Positions 23,389 through 30,443 of a stretch of DNA of 64,000 bases are shown piece after piece. A model generated the notes under the pieces. It did not search any database and was not told where the DNA came from. It was given only the letters and a program-made list of their open reading frames with translations. The stretch is from contig NZ_LIVQ01000003.1 of NCBI RefSeq assembly GCF_001905445.1, positions 993,445-1,057,444 of the forward strand, in the 5' to 3' direction. Position 1 is the first letter of the stretch. The number at the start of each line of letters is the position of its first letter. The translations under genes were made by a program, and so were the position numbers. This stretch comes from Streptomyces sp. CB00455. Its GTDB lineage: Bacteria > Actinomycetota > Actinomycetes > Streptomycetales > Streptomycetaceae.

Positions 23389-25062
23389 TCACACGTTCGG
23401 GGGCGCCCCTTCGATCGGCCGCCCGAGCACCCCCGGGCGCCGCTGCCACGGCAGCGGTCCGGCCGGGGGCCGGTAGCCGACGCCGAGGGCGTCCAGCCGC
23501 GCGTAGTGCGCCGCGGCCATCCGGGCCTCGAAACCGGCGACGTCGCGTTCCAGCGGCGCCGGTTGCTGTGACCACACCACCTCGGCGAAGGCGGCCAGGC
23601 GCGGGAACACCTGGTAGTCGACGCGCCCCTGGTCCTCCATCACCTCGGTCCACACGTTGGCCTGGGCGCCCAGTACGTGCGCGGCCGCCTGCGCCGAGAG
23701 CTCCGGCGGCACCGGCTCGAAGCGGTAGACGTCCTCCAGCGAACGCACGTACCCGATGGGCACCGGCTCCTGCTCGCCGCCCGCCTGACGGTGGTCCAGG
23801 TACACCTGCTGCTCCGGGCACATCACCACGTCGTGCCCGGCCTGCGCGGCGGCGATCCCGCCCGCGTACCCCCGCCAGGAGGAGACGGCCGCGCCCGGCG
23901 CGAGCCCGCCCTCCAGGATCTCGTCCCACCCGATCAGCCGCCGCCCGCGGGCGGCGAGCCAGCCGTCGAAGTGCCGGACGAACCAGGACTGGAGCCCGTC
24001 CTCGCCGTCCACCCCCAGCTCCCGGATCCGCTCCTGGGCGACGGCGGAGGCCCTCCACTGCTCCTTGGGGCACTCGTCACCGCCCACGTGGACGAAGGGT
24101 GAGACCTCGGCGGGGAACAACTCCAGGAGCTCCTCGAAGACGCCCTCGTAGAACCGCAGTACGGCCTCGGTCGGCGCGAGCACGTTCCGGCTGACCCCCC
24201 AGTCGTCCCACACCTCCAGCGCCGCGGTGTCGACGACGTCCGCGTTGCCCAGCTCCGGGTACGCGGCGATCGCGGCCTGCGAGTGGCCCGGTACGTCGAT
24301 CTCCGGCACCACCCGGACGTGCCGCTCGGCGGCGTAGGCGACGATCTCGCGGATGTCGTCCTGCGTGTAGTAGCCGCCGTGGGGGGTCTCGTTCCAGAGC
24401 GGTGAGGCCCGGTGTCCCCGCCGGCTGCGTGCCCGCCAGGCGCCGACACCGGTCAGTTCCGGGTAGCGCTTGATCTCGACGCGCCAGCCCTGGTCGTCGG
24501 TCAGGTGCAGGTGCAGCACGTTCAGCTTGTGCGCGGCGAGCAGGTCGACGTACCGCAGCACCCCGTCCTTGGGCATGAAGTGCCGCGCGACGTCGAGCAT
24601 CATCCCGCGCCACCCGAAACGGGGGGCGTCGGCGATCGAGGCGTACGGCAGGCTCCACCGGCGCCCCGGCAGCGGGGCCTTGCGGTAGACGTCGGGCCCG
24701 AGCAGCTGACGCAGCGTCTGGACGGCCCAGAAGAGGCCTGCCCCGGTCTCCGCGACCAGCTCGACGCCCGTCCCGTCGACGGTGATCCCGTACGACTCCG
24801 GGCCCTGCGCCGGCCCCGGGCCCGGCCCCGCCACCTGCCCGGACCCGGACCCTCGCGCGCACAGGCGCAGGCGTATGTCCGCGACCGCGCCGGCTCCGGC
24901 CGCCGGCAGGCTCCACCCGGTGGCGGCCCCCAGCTCGCGGCGCAGCCGGCGTGCCGCGTCCTCGGCGCCCGGGCCGGCGTCGAGCACCGGATGCGGGCCG
25001 AACCGGAAGCGCGGGCCGCCCTCGGGGAATTCGGCGAACCGGGGTGCGGGGATCAGGTCCAT
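23389..25062 (-). CDS. cytosolic GH20 beta-N-acetylhexosaminidase
   Basis: A 557-residue enzyme that removes terminal beta-N-acetylglucosamine or galactosamine. The GH20b N-terminal alpha/beta domain (residues 1-140) is followed by the catalytic TIM barrel (about 142-490). The catalytic Asp329-Glu330 pair sits in HVGGDECPKEQW; Asp stabilises the oxazolinium intermediate and Glu is the acid/base. Other barrel motifs are NVLHLHLTDDQGW, EIDVPGHSQA and VLGAQANVWTE. No signal peptide is present, so it probably acts on imported chitobiose or recycled muropeptides. A 17-base palindrome 24 bases upstream of the ATG may be its operator. Confidence 0.95.
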   Translation of the reverse strand: MDLIPAPRFAEFPEGGPRFRFGPHPVLDAGPGAEDAARRLRRELGAATGWSLPAAGAGAVADIRLRLCARGSGSGQVAGPGPGPAQGPESYGITVDGTGVELVAETGAGLFWAVQTLRQLLGPDVYRKAPLPGRRWSLPYASIADAPRFGWRGMMLDVARHFMPKDGVLRYVDLLAAHKLNVLHLHLTDDQGWRVEIKRYPELTGVGAWRARSRRGHRASPLWNETPHGGYYTQDDIREIVAYAAERHVRVVPEIDVPGHSQAAIAAYPELGNADVVDTAALEVWDDWGVSRNVLAPTEAVLRFYEGVFEELLELFPAEVSPFVHVGGDECPKEQWRASAVAQERIRELGVDGEDGLQSWFVRHFDGWLAARGRRLIGWDEILEGGLAPGAAVSSWRGYAGGIAAAQAGHDVVMCPEQQVYLDHRQAGGEQEPVPIGYVRSLEDVYRFEPVPPELSAQAAAHVLGAQANVWTEVMEDQGRVDYQVFPRLAAFAEVVWSQQPAPLERDVAGFEARMAAAHYARLDALGVGYRPPAGPLPWQRRPGVLGRPIEGAPPNV

Positions 25063-25085
25063 GCGTCAGCCCTTCGCAGCAGCCT

Positions 25086-25102
25086 GTTGCGCGGTACGCA
25101 AC
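25086..25102 (-). promoter_or_regulatory. operator-like palindrome upstream of the hexosaminidase gene
   Basis: Perfect inverted repeat GTTGCG-CGGTA-CGCAAC (6-bp arms, 5-base spacer) placed 24 bases before the hexosaminidase ATG at 25062. It does not match the DasR consensus (ACTGGTCTAGACCA-like), so a different regulator is implied if it is real. Confidence 0.5.
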
Positions 25103-25149
25103 GCCCGTTCCGCACCGCGCTCGTGGCGCCGACCCTAGTACGCACGAGA

Positions 25150-25181
25150 CCCCCGGGGTGCGCCGCTGCGCACCCCGGGGG
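25150..25181 (-). terminator. terminator of the DUF3039 gene
   Basis: Perfect 13-bp inverted repeat CCCCCGGGGTGCG / CGCACCCCGGGGG (25150-25162 and 25169-25181) with a 6-base loop, 27 bases past the DUF3039 stop. Confidence 0.7.
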
Positions 25182-25208
25182 CCGTGGTCCTTCGGAGGGT
25201 GGTCCGGA

Positions 25209-25493
25209 CTACTTGTCCTTGCCGCCCTTGTCCTTGTCCCCGCCGGGGCCCATGGACTCGTAGATCTCCTTGCACATGGGGCAGACCGGGTACTTCTTCG
25301 GGTCCCGGCCCGGCACCCAGACCTTGCCGCAGAGCGCGACGACGGGGGTCCCGTCGAGCGCGCTCGCCATGATCTTGTCCTTCTGGACGTAGTGGGCGAA
25401 GCGCTCGTGGTCGCCGTCACCGTGCGACACCTGCGGCGTCGGCTCTACGAGGGTCCCCGTGCCAGTCCCGCGCTCGGGCTCAAGAGTGCTCAT
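25209..25493 (-). CDS. DUF3039 zinc-ribbon-like protein
   Basis: A 94-residue actinobacterial protein of unknown function. Three cysteines are arranged as a probable metal site: Cys55 (VVALCGKVW) and Cys71/Cys74 (YPVCPMCKEIYE), with His29 and His34 nearby. The C-terminus is a Lys/Asp/Gly tail. I use ATG 25493 (MSTLEPERGT); the longer frame reads into the YqgE 3' end. No membrane segment. It lies 28 bases downstream of the yqgE stop and may be cotranscribed with it; its terminator is at 25150-25181. Confidence 0.85.
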   Translation of the reverse strand: MSTLEPERGTGTGTLVEPTPQVSHGDGDHERFAHYVQKDKIMASALDGTPVVALCGKVWVPGRDPKKYPVCPMCKEIYESMGPGGDKDKGGKDK

Positions 25494-25521
25494 GCCCCCA
25501 GGGTACTGAACCCGGTGCGGG

Positions 25522-26082
25522 TCAGTTGAGCGACGGGTCGTCCGGATAGGTGGCGACCATCGCCAGTTCACTGCGCTGGCGGCGCAGCACCGCCCGCCAC
25601 AGCCGCTCGGGATCCGGGAAGGACACGTCCCCCGGCTCCGATTCGACGACGTACCAGGCGCCGTCGCCCAGCTCGCCCTCCAGCTGGCCGGGCCCCCAGC
25701 CGGAGTAGCCGGCGAAGATGCGCAGCGAGCCCAGCGCCGCGGCCAGCAGCTCCGGCGGCGCCTCCAGGTCGACCAGCCCGATCGCCCCGTGCACCCGGCG
25801 CCAGCCGAGGGGGCCCTCCTCGCCCGGGATGACCGCCACCCCCAGCGCCGAGTCGAGGGCGACGGGGCCGCCCTGGAAGACCACGCCCGGATCGCCCGCC
25901 AGGGGCGCCCAGGGCAGCAGGACGTCGCCGACGCCCACCGGGGTCGGCCGGTTGAGGACCACGCCGAGCGAGCCCTGCTCGTCGTGGTCGAGCAGGAAGA
26001 CGACCGCGCGGTCGAAATTCGGGTCCGCGAGGGCGGGGGTGGCCACGAGCAGCCGCCCTGTGAGGGAGGACACCTCGGTCAT
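25522..26082 (-). CDS. YqgE/AlgH family protein (UPF0301)
   Basis: A 186-residue protein with the family hallmarks: SLTGRLLVATPALADPNFDRAV near the N-terminus, GVVLNRPT (about 41-48), FQGGPVA (about 70-76) and the C-terminal FAGYSGWGPGQLEGEL. The family has known structures but no settled biochemical function; AlgH was linked to alginate regulation in Pseudomonas. I start at ATG 26082 (MTEVSSLTGR). It is divergent from murA, 262 bases away. Confidence 0.92.
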   Translation of the reverse strand: MTEVSSLTGRLLVATPALADPNFDRAVVFLLDHDEQGSLGVVLNRPTPVGVGDVLLPWAPLAGDPGVVFQGGPVALDSALGVAVIPGEEGPLGWRRVHGAIGLVDLEAPPELLAAALGSLRIFAGYSGWGPGQLEGELGDGAWYVVESEPGDVSFPDPERLWRAVLRRQRSELAMVATYPDDPSLN

Positions 26083-26344
26083 GCCGCCATGATCCCGCAC
26101 AATCGCCGTTCGCGGGGAGCGGGCGGGAAGATCGGACCGGCCGCAGCTCAGGGCGCACGGCAGCAGACACGGGCGCGTCACGGCCGCGCGAGCGGAAGGC
26201 AACACTCCGCCATGGGGTGGATACGGAGGGTGTTGCACCGAATTCATGACAGTCCTACGGCCGCGTCGGCCATGCGAACAAAGGGGTGATGGCCCTTACT
26301 CTTTTCTCTGGCCCCCTGCCCACCCCTCCCGGAACGCGAGATTC

Positions 26345-27691
26345 ATGACCGGCACAGTCAGTGACGATGTACTGCTTGTCCACGGCGGCACCCCGCTCGA
26401 GGGCGAGATCCGTGTCCGCGGTGCGAAGAACCTCGTGCCCAAGGCCATGGTCGCCGCTCTGCTCGGCAGCGGACCCAGCCGGCTGCGCAACGTCCCCGAC
26501 ATCCGTGACGTGCGCGTCGTGCGGGGACTGCTCCAGCTGCACGGGGTGACCGTCCGTCCCGGCGAGGAGCCGGGCGAGCTGGTGCTCGACCCCACGCACG
26601 TCGAGAGCGCGAACGTCGCCGACATCGACGCGCACGCGGGCTCGTCGCGCATCCCGATCCTCTTCTGCGGCCCGCTGCTGCACCGCCTGGGCCACGCCTT
26701 CATCCCGGGCCTGGGCGGCTGCGACATCGGCGGCCGGCCGATCGACTTCCACTTCGACGTGCTCCGCCAGTTCGGCGCGACCATCGAGAAGCGCGAGGGC
26801 GGCCAGTACCTGGAGGCGCCCCAGCGCCTGCGCGGCTGCAAGATCCGCCTCCCCTACCCGTCGGTCGGCTCGACCGAGCAGGTGCTGCTGACGGCCGTCC
26901 TGGCCGAGGGCGTCACCGAGCTCAGCAACGCCGCGGTCGAGCCGGAGATCGAGGACCTCATCTGCGTGCTGCAGAAGATGGGCGCGATCATCTCGCTCGA
27001 CACCGACCGGACCATCCGGATCACGGGTGTCGACCGGCTGGGCGGCTACAACCACAAGGCGCTCCCGGACCGCCTGGAGGCCGCCTCCTGGGCTTCCGCG
27101 GCCCTGGCGACCGGCGGCAACATCTACGTGCGCGGCGCCCAGCAGCGCTCGATGATGACCTTCCTGAACACCTACCGCCGCGTCGGCGGGGCGTTCGAGA
27201 TCGACGACAACGGCATCCGCTTCTGGCACCCGGGCGGCCCGCTCAACGCGATCGCGCTGGAGACGGACGTGCACCCCGGCTTCCAGACCGACTGGCAGCA
27301 GCCGCTCGTCGTGGCCCTGACGCAGGCTTCCGGCCTCTCGATCGTCCACGAGACGGTCTACGAGTCCCGCCTCGGCTTCACCTCGGCGCTCAACCAGATG
27401 GGCGCTCACATCCAGCTGTACCGCGAGTGCCTGGGCGGGAGCGCCTGCCGCTTCGGCCAGCGCAACTTCCTGCACTCGGCGGTCGTCTCCGGCCCCACCA
27501 AACTGCAGGGCGCCGACCTGGTCATCCCCGACCTGCGCGGCGGCTTCTCGTACCTGATCGCGGCGCTGGCCGCCGAGGGCACCTCGCGGGTCCACGGCAT
27601 CGACCTGATCAACCGCGGTTACGAGAACTTCATGGACAAGCTCGTCGAGCTCGGCGCGAAGGTCGAGCTCCCGGGCGGCGACCTCGTCTGA
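26345..27691 (+). CDS. murA: UDP-N-acetylglucosamine 1-carboxyvinyltransferase
   Basis: A 448-residue enzyme for the first committed step of peptidoglycan synthesis: phosphoenolpyruvate plus UDP-GlcNAc to enolpyruvyl-UDP-GlcNAc. The substrate-binding Lys28-Asn29 pair (RGAKNLVPKAM) and the catalytic, fosfomycin-target Cys126 (GLGGCDIGGRPIDFH) are both present. It has the six-fold EPSP-synthase-like inverse barrel; length is slightly above the E. coli 419. I start at ATG 26345 (MTGTVSDDVLL). Convergent with hup; its own terminator starts 22 bases after the stop. Confidence 0.96.
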   Translation: MTGTVSDDVLLVHGGTPLEGEIRVRGAKNLVPKAMVAALLGSGPSRLRNVPDIRDVRVVRGLLQLHGVTVRPGEEPGELVLDPTHVESANVADIDAHAGSSRIPILFCGPLLHRLGHAFIPGLGGCDIGGRPIDFHFDVLRQFGATIEKREGGQYLEAPQRLRGCKIRLPYPSVGSTEQVLLTAVLAEGVTELSNAAVEPEIEDLICVLQKMGAIISLDTDRTIRITGVDRLGGYNHKALPDRLEAASWASAALATGGNIYVRGAQQRSMMTFLNTYRRVGGAFEIDDNGIRFWHPGGPLNAIALETDVHPGFQTDWQQPLVVALTQASGLSIVHETVYESRLGFTSALNQMGAHIQLYRECLGGSACRFGQRNFLHSAVVSGPTKLQGADLVIPDLRGGFSYLIAALAAEGTSRVHGIDLINRGYENFMDKLVELGAKVELPGGDLV

Positions 27692-27712
27692 CCCGTTCGG
27701 CCGTACGCAAGG

Positions 27713-27747
27713 AAGCCCCCCGGGACCCGCAAGGGCCCGGGGGGCTT
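27713..27747 (+). terminator. murA terminator
   Basis: Perfect 12-bp inverted repeat AAGCCCCCCGGG / CCCGGGGGGCTT (27713-27724 and 27736-27747) with an 11-base loop and TTTCCC on its 3' side. Confidence 0.85.
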
Positions 27748-27784
27748 TCCCGTGCGGCCGGGGCCCTCACGGGCCCGGGACGGG

Positions 27785-27824
27785 CCGAAGGGCGGCCACC
27801 CCGTCCGGAGTGGCCGCCCTTCGG
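27785..27824 (-). terminator. hup terminator (bidirectional hairpin)
   Basis: Perfect 15-bp inverted repeat CCGAAGGGCGGCCAC / GTGGCCGCCCTTCGG (27785-27799 and 27810-27824) with a 10-base loop, about 70 bases downstream of the hup stop. It may also back up murA termination. Confidence 0.8.
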
Positions 27825-27894
27825 CGTACGACGCGGCTGCGCCGCGCACTGCTCGGCGTTCCGCAGGCCGGCGGCCTCCGGAGCCGGGCAGGAC

Positions 27895-28176
27895 CTACTT
27901 GCCCTTGGCGGCTTCCTTGAGCTTGGAGCCCGCGGAGACCTTCACGCTGTAGCCGGCCGGGATCTGGATGGGGTCGCCGGTCTGCGGGTTGCGCGCGGTG
28001 CGAGCGGCACGGTGGGTGCGCTCGAAGGTCAGGAAGCCGGGGATGGTGACCTTCTCGTCGCCCTTGGCGACGATCTCGCCGACGGTCTCGGCGAGCGCGG
28101 CCAGAACGGCGTCGGCGTCCTTGCGGGTCACCTCGGCGCGCTCGGACAGAGCGGCCACCAGCTCACTGCGGTTCAT
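27895..28176 (-). CDS. hup: HU-family nucleoid protein (short form)
   Basis: A 93-residue histone-like protein: MNRSELVAALSERAEVTRKD dimerisation helices, then the DNA-binding beta arm with the family signature GFLTFERTHRAARTARNPQTG (split here as GFLTFERTHR and ARNPQTGD). It ends at AAKGK and lacks the Lys/Ala-rich C-terminal extension of HupS, so it corresponds to the vegetative HupA-type protein of Streptomyces. It compacts the nucleoid as a homodimer. A 19-base palindrome lies 83 bases upstream of the ATG. The 308-base gap up to the malic enzyme stop holds no gene. Confidence 0.96.
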   Translation of the reverse strand: MNRSELVAALSERAEVTRKDADAVLAALAETVGEIVAKGDEKVTIPGFLTFERTHRAARTARNPQTGDPIQIPAGYSVKVSAGSKLKEAAKGK

Positions 28177-28258
28177 GTTGTACTCCCGTGTTCAACTTGC
28201 CTTAGAGGCGTGAGATCGAAGCCGATGCTGCCAGGGCCCTCGGACAGTCCCCGGACCC

Positions 28259-28277
28259 GGGTCTGAACGTCAGACCC
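28259..28277. promoter_or_regulatory. operator-like palindrome upstream of hup
   Basis: Perfect inverted repeat GGGTCTGA-ACG-TCAGACCC (8-bp arms, 3-base spacer), 83 bases before the hup ATG and in the only region where its promoter can lie. Confidence 0.5.
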
Positions 28278-28484
28278 TCTCGCCCGGTTACGCATCCTGC
28301 CCCCACCAGCGGCGGGAAAGCCAATCCGGCACCCGCCGGGGTCACGCGAAAAGCGCCACAGTCACGCCGTGGTGACGCTCCGTCCACGCCGCTGCCCGCA
28401 CGCTGCTGCGGGCCGCGGATCCCGCGGGCATCCCCGCAACACTAGAGGCGGCGCGCCGGGCCCGCATCTCGCGACGCGCCGGTA

Positions 28485-29921
28485 TCAGGGAGCCGTGAGG
28501 CCGGTCACAGGGGCGGACGCGCCGGCCGAGGCGGCCTTGCGGACGGCGCCCGCGACCGCGCCGGCGACCTTGTCGTTGAAGACCGACGGGATGATGTAGT
28601 TCGCGTTCAGCTCGTCCTCGCCGACGACGTCCGCCAGTGCGGTCGCGGCGGCCAGCATCATGTCCGTGTTCACGGTCCGCGACTGCGCGTCCAGCAGGCC
28701 GCGGAACACACCCGGGAAGACCAGCACGTTGTTGATCTGGTTCGGGAAGTCGGAGCGGCCGGTGGCGACGACGGCGGCGGTCTGGCGGGCGATGGCCGGG
28801 TCCACCTCCGGGTCCGGGTTCGCGAGCGCGAACACAATGGCGCCTTCCGCCATGGCGGCAACGTCCTCACCGGACAGGACGTTGGGGGCCGAGACGCCGA
28901 TGAAGACGTCGGCGCCGACCACGGCCTCCTTCAGCGTGCCCGTGTAGCCCTCGGGGTTGGTGTTGTCGGCGATCCAGCGCAGCGGGGAGTCCGCGGCCGC
29001 GTCGACGAGGTCGGGCCGGCCCGCGTGCACGACACCGTGGATGTCGGCGCTGACGGCGTTCTTGACTCCCGCCGCGAGGAGCAGCTTGAGGATGGCCGTA
29101 CCGGCCGCGCCGGCGCCCGACATGACCACCTTGACGTCCTCAACTGCCTTGCCCACGACGCGAAGTGCGTTGGTCAGGGCGGCCAGCACGACGATCGCCG
29201 TGCCGTGCTGGTCGTCGTGGAAGACGGGGATGTCCAGGGCCTCGCGCAGCCGGGCCTCGATCTCGAAGCAGCGGGGCGCGGAGATGTCCTCCAGGTTGAT
29301 GCCGGCGAAGCCCGGGGCGATCGCCTTGACGATCGCGACGATCTCGTCGCTGTCCTGGGTGTCGAGGCAGATCGGCCACGCGTCGATGCCCGCGAACCGC
29401 TTGAAGAGGGCCGCCTTGCCCTCCATGACGGGCAGCGCGGCCATGGGGCCGATGTTGCCGAGGCCCAGTACGGCGGAGCCGTCCGTCACGACTGCGACGG
29501 AATTGCGCTTGATGGTGAGGCGGCGCGCGTCCTCGGGGTTCTCGGCGATCGCCATGCACACGCGGGCCACGCCCGGGGTGTAGATCATCGAGAGGTCGTC
29601 GCGGTTGCGGATGGGGTGCTTGGACGCCATCTCGATCTTGCCGCCGAGGTGCATGAGGAAGGTGCGGTCCGAGACCTTGCCGAGGCTGACGCCCTCGATC
29701 TCCCGCAGCTTCTCGACGATCTCGTCCGCGTGCGCGGTGGAGGTCGCGGCGATGGTGACGTCGATCCGGAGCTTCTCGTGGCCGGATGCGGTCACGTCGA
29801 GGCCGGTGACCGAACCACCGGAGGACTCCACGGCGGTGGTGAGCTGGGAGACCGCGGTTCCGCTCGCGGGCACTTCCAGGCGGACCGTCATCGAATACGA
29901 GACGCTGGGCGCCGTTGCCAT
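28485..29921 (-). CDS. NAD-dependent malic enzyme with N-terminal ACT domain
   Basis: A 478-residue enzyme, oxidative decarboxylation of malate to pyruvate. Residues about 10-85 form an ACT-like regulatory domain (MTVRLEVPASGTAVSQL, DVTIAATSTAHADEIVEKL). The malic N-terminal domain follows (IYTPGVARVC, VTDGSAVLGLGNIGPMA, FHDDQHGTAIV), then the NAD-binding domain with SGAGAAGTAILKLLL and the ALANPDPE loop. I start at ATG 29921 (MATAPSVSYSMT), with AGAGGAA nine bases upstream; the longer frame is not family-like. An ACT domain suggests allosteric control by a small metabolite. Confidence 0.95.
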   Translation of the reverse strand: MATAPSVSYSMTVRLEVPASGTAVSQLTTAVESSGGSVTGLDVTASGHEKLRIDVTIAATSTAHADEIVEKLREIEGVSLGKVSDRTFLMHLGGKIEMASKHPIRNRDDLSMIYTPGVARVCMAIAENPEDARRLTIKRNSVAVVTDGSAVLGLGNIGPMAALPVMEGKAALFKRFAGIDAWPICLDTQDSDEIVAIVKAIAPGFAGINLEDISAPRCFEIEARLREALDIPVFHDDQHGTAIVVLAALTNALRVVGKAVEDVKVVMSGAGAAGTAILKLLLAAGVKNAVSADIHGVVHAGRPDLVDAAADSPLRWIADNTNPEGYTGTLKEAVVGADVFIGVSAPNVLSGEDVAAMAEGAIVFALANPDPEVDPAIARQTAAVVATGRSDFPNQINNVLVFPGVFRGLLDAQSRTVNTDMMLAAATALADVVGEDELNANYIIPSVFNDKVAGAVAGAVRKAASAGASAPVTGLTAP

Positions 29922-30110
29922 GGCCGTGTTCCTCTTCTGTCCCTGGTTTTCGCTGTACACACAGGGCCCGGCACACGGGGGTGTGGCAGGACCTGTTGTC
30001 CGATCGTCCCACCTACCAGCCGGTACAAGGTAACCAGCTACAAGTTTCGGAAAGGCACTTCCACCATACGAGATAGCCGGGGCGGGACGGAAGGGTGGGC
30101 CGACACGAAA

Positions 30111-30149
30111 CAGGTCCGCGCCCCCCACTGGGTGGAGGGCGCGGACCTG
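30111..30149 (-). terminator. strong hairpin upstream of malic enzyme, terminator for minus-strand transcription
   Basis: Perfect 13-bp inverted repeat CAGGTCCGCGCCC / GGGCGCGGACCTG (30111-30123 and 30137-30149). Read on the minus strand it is followed by TTTCGT, so it should end transcripts from the helicase/RNA region at 30.2-32.8 kb. Just to its right, TCATGCGGTACT occurs twice with 15-base spacing (about 30167-30195). Confidence 0.65.
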
Positions 30150-30202
30150 GGAAAAACGGTACTGCGTCATGCGGTACTGCGGTCATGCGGTACTACAGCG
30201 TC

Positions 30203-30295
30203 TACGACACCGGCCCGCCATGCTCGCCTCGCGGCAAGTGGTCGCTCTAAGCGACGAAGGTTGGGCCCGGGGGCTTGGATCGAGCCGGTGTCGTA
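30203..30295. ncRNA. candidate structured RNA or long regulatory stem
   Basis: A perfect 12-bp long-range stem TACGACACCGGC (30203-30214) / GCCGGTGTCGTA (30284-30295) encloses 69 bases. Inside is a second perfect hairpin, GTCGCT-CTA-AGCGAC (30241-30255), and a GGGCCCGGGGGC run. The element sits in a 522-base gap between the malic enzyme start and the HelD-type helicase stop, with a terminator-like hairpin on its left for minus-strand transcripts. Strand and function are unknown; it could be a small RNA, or the 3' UTR structure of the helicase mRNA. It does not resemble a riboswitch I know. Confidence 0.4.
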
Positions 30296-30443
30296 ACCAG
30301 GCTAACAAAGGATCGCCGGATGTGAGCCCCCTCCCGGCAGCCGGATCCGGCCACCACGCTCCCGGCCGCGGACCATACGGCCGTACGGAGCCCCGGGCGG
30401 CCCCGCAACCCGCCCGCGGCCCAGCCCCGCCCGGCCGGAGTCG

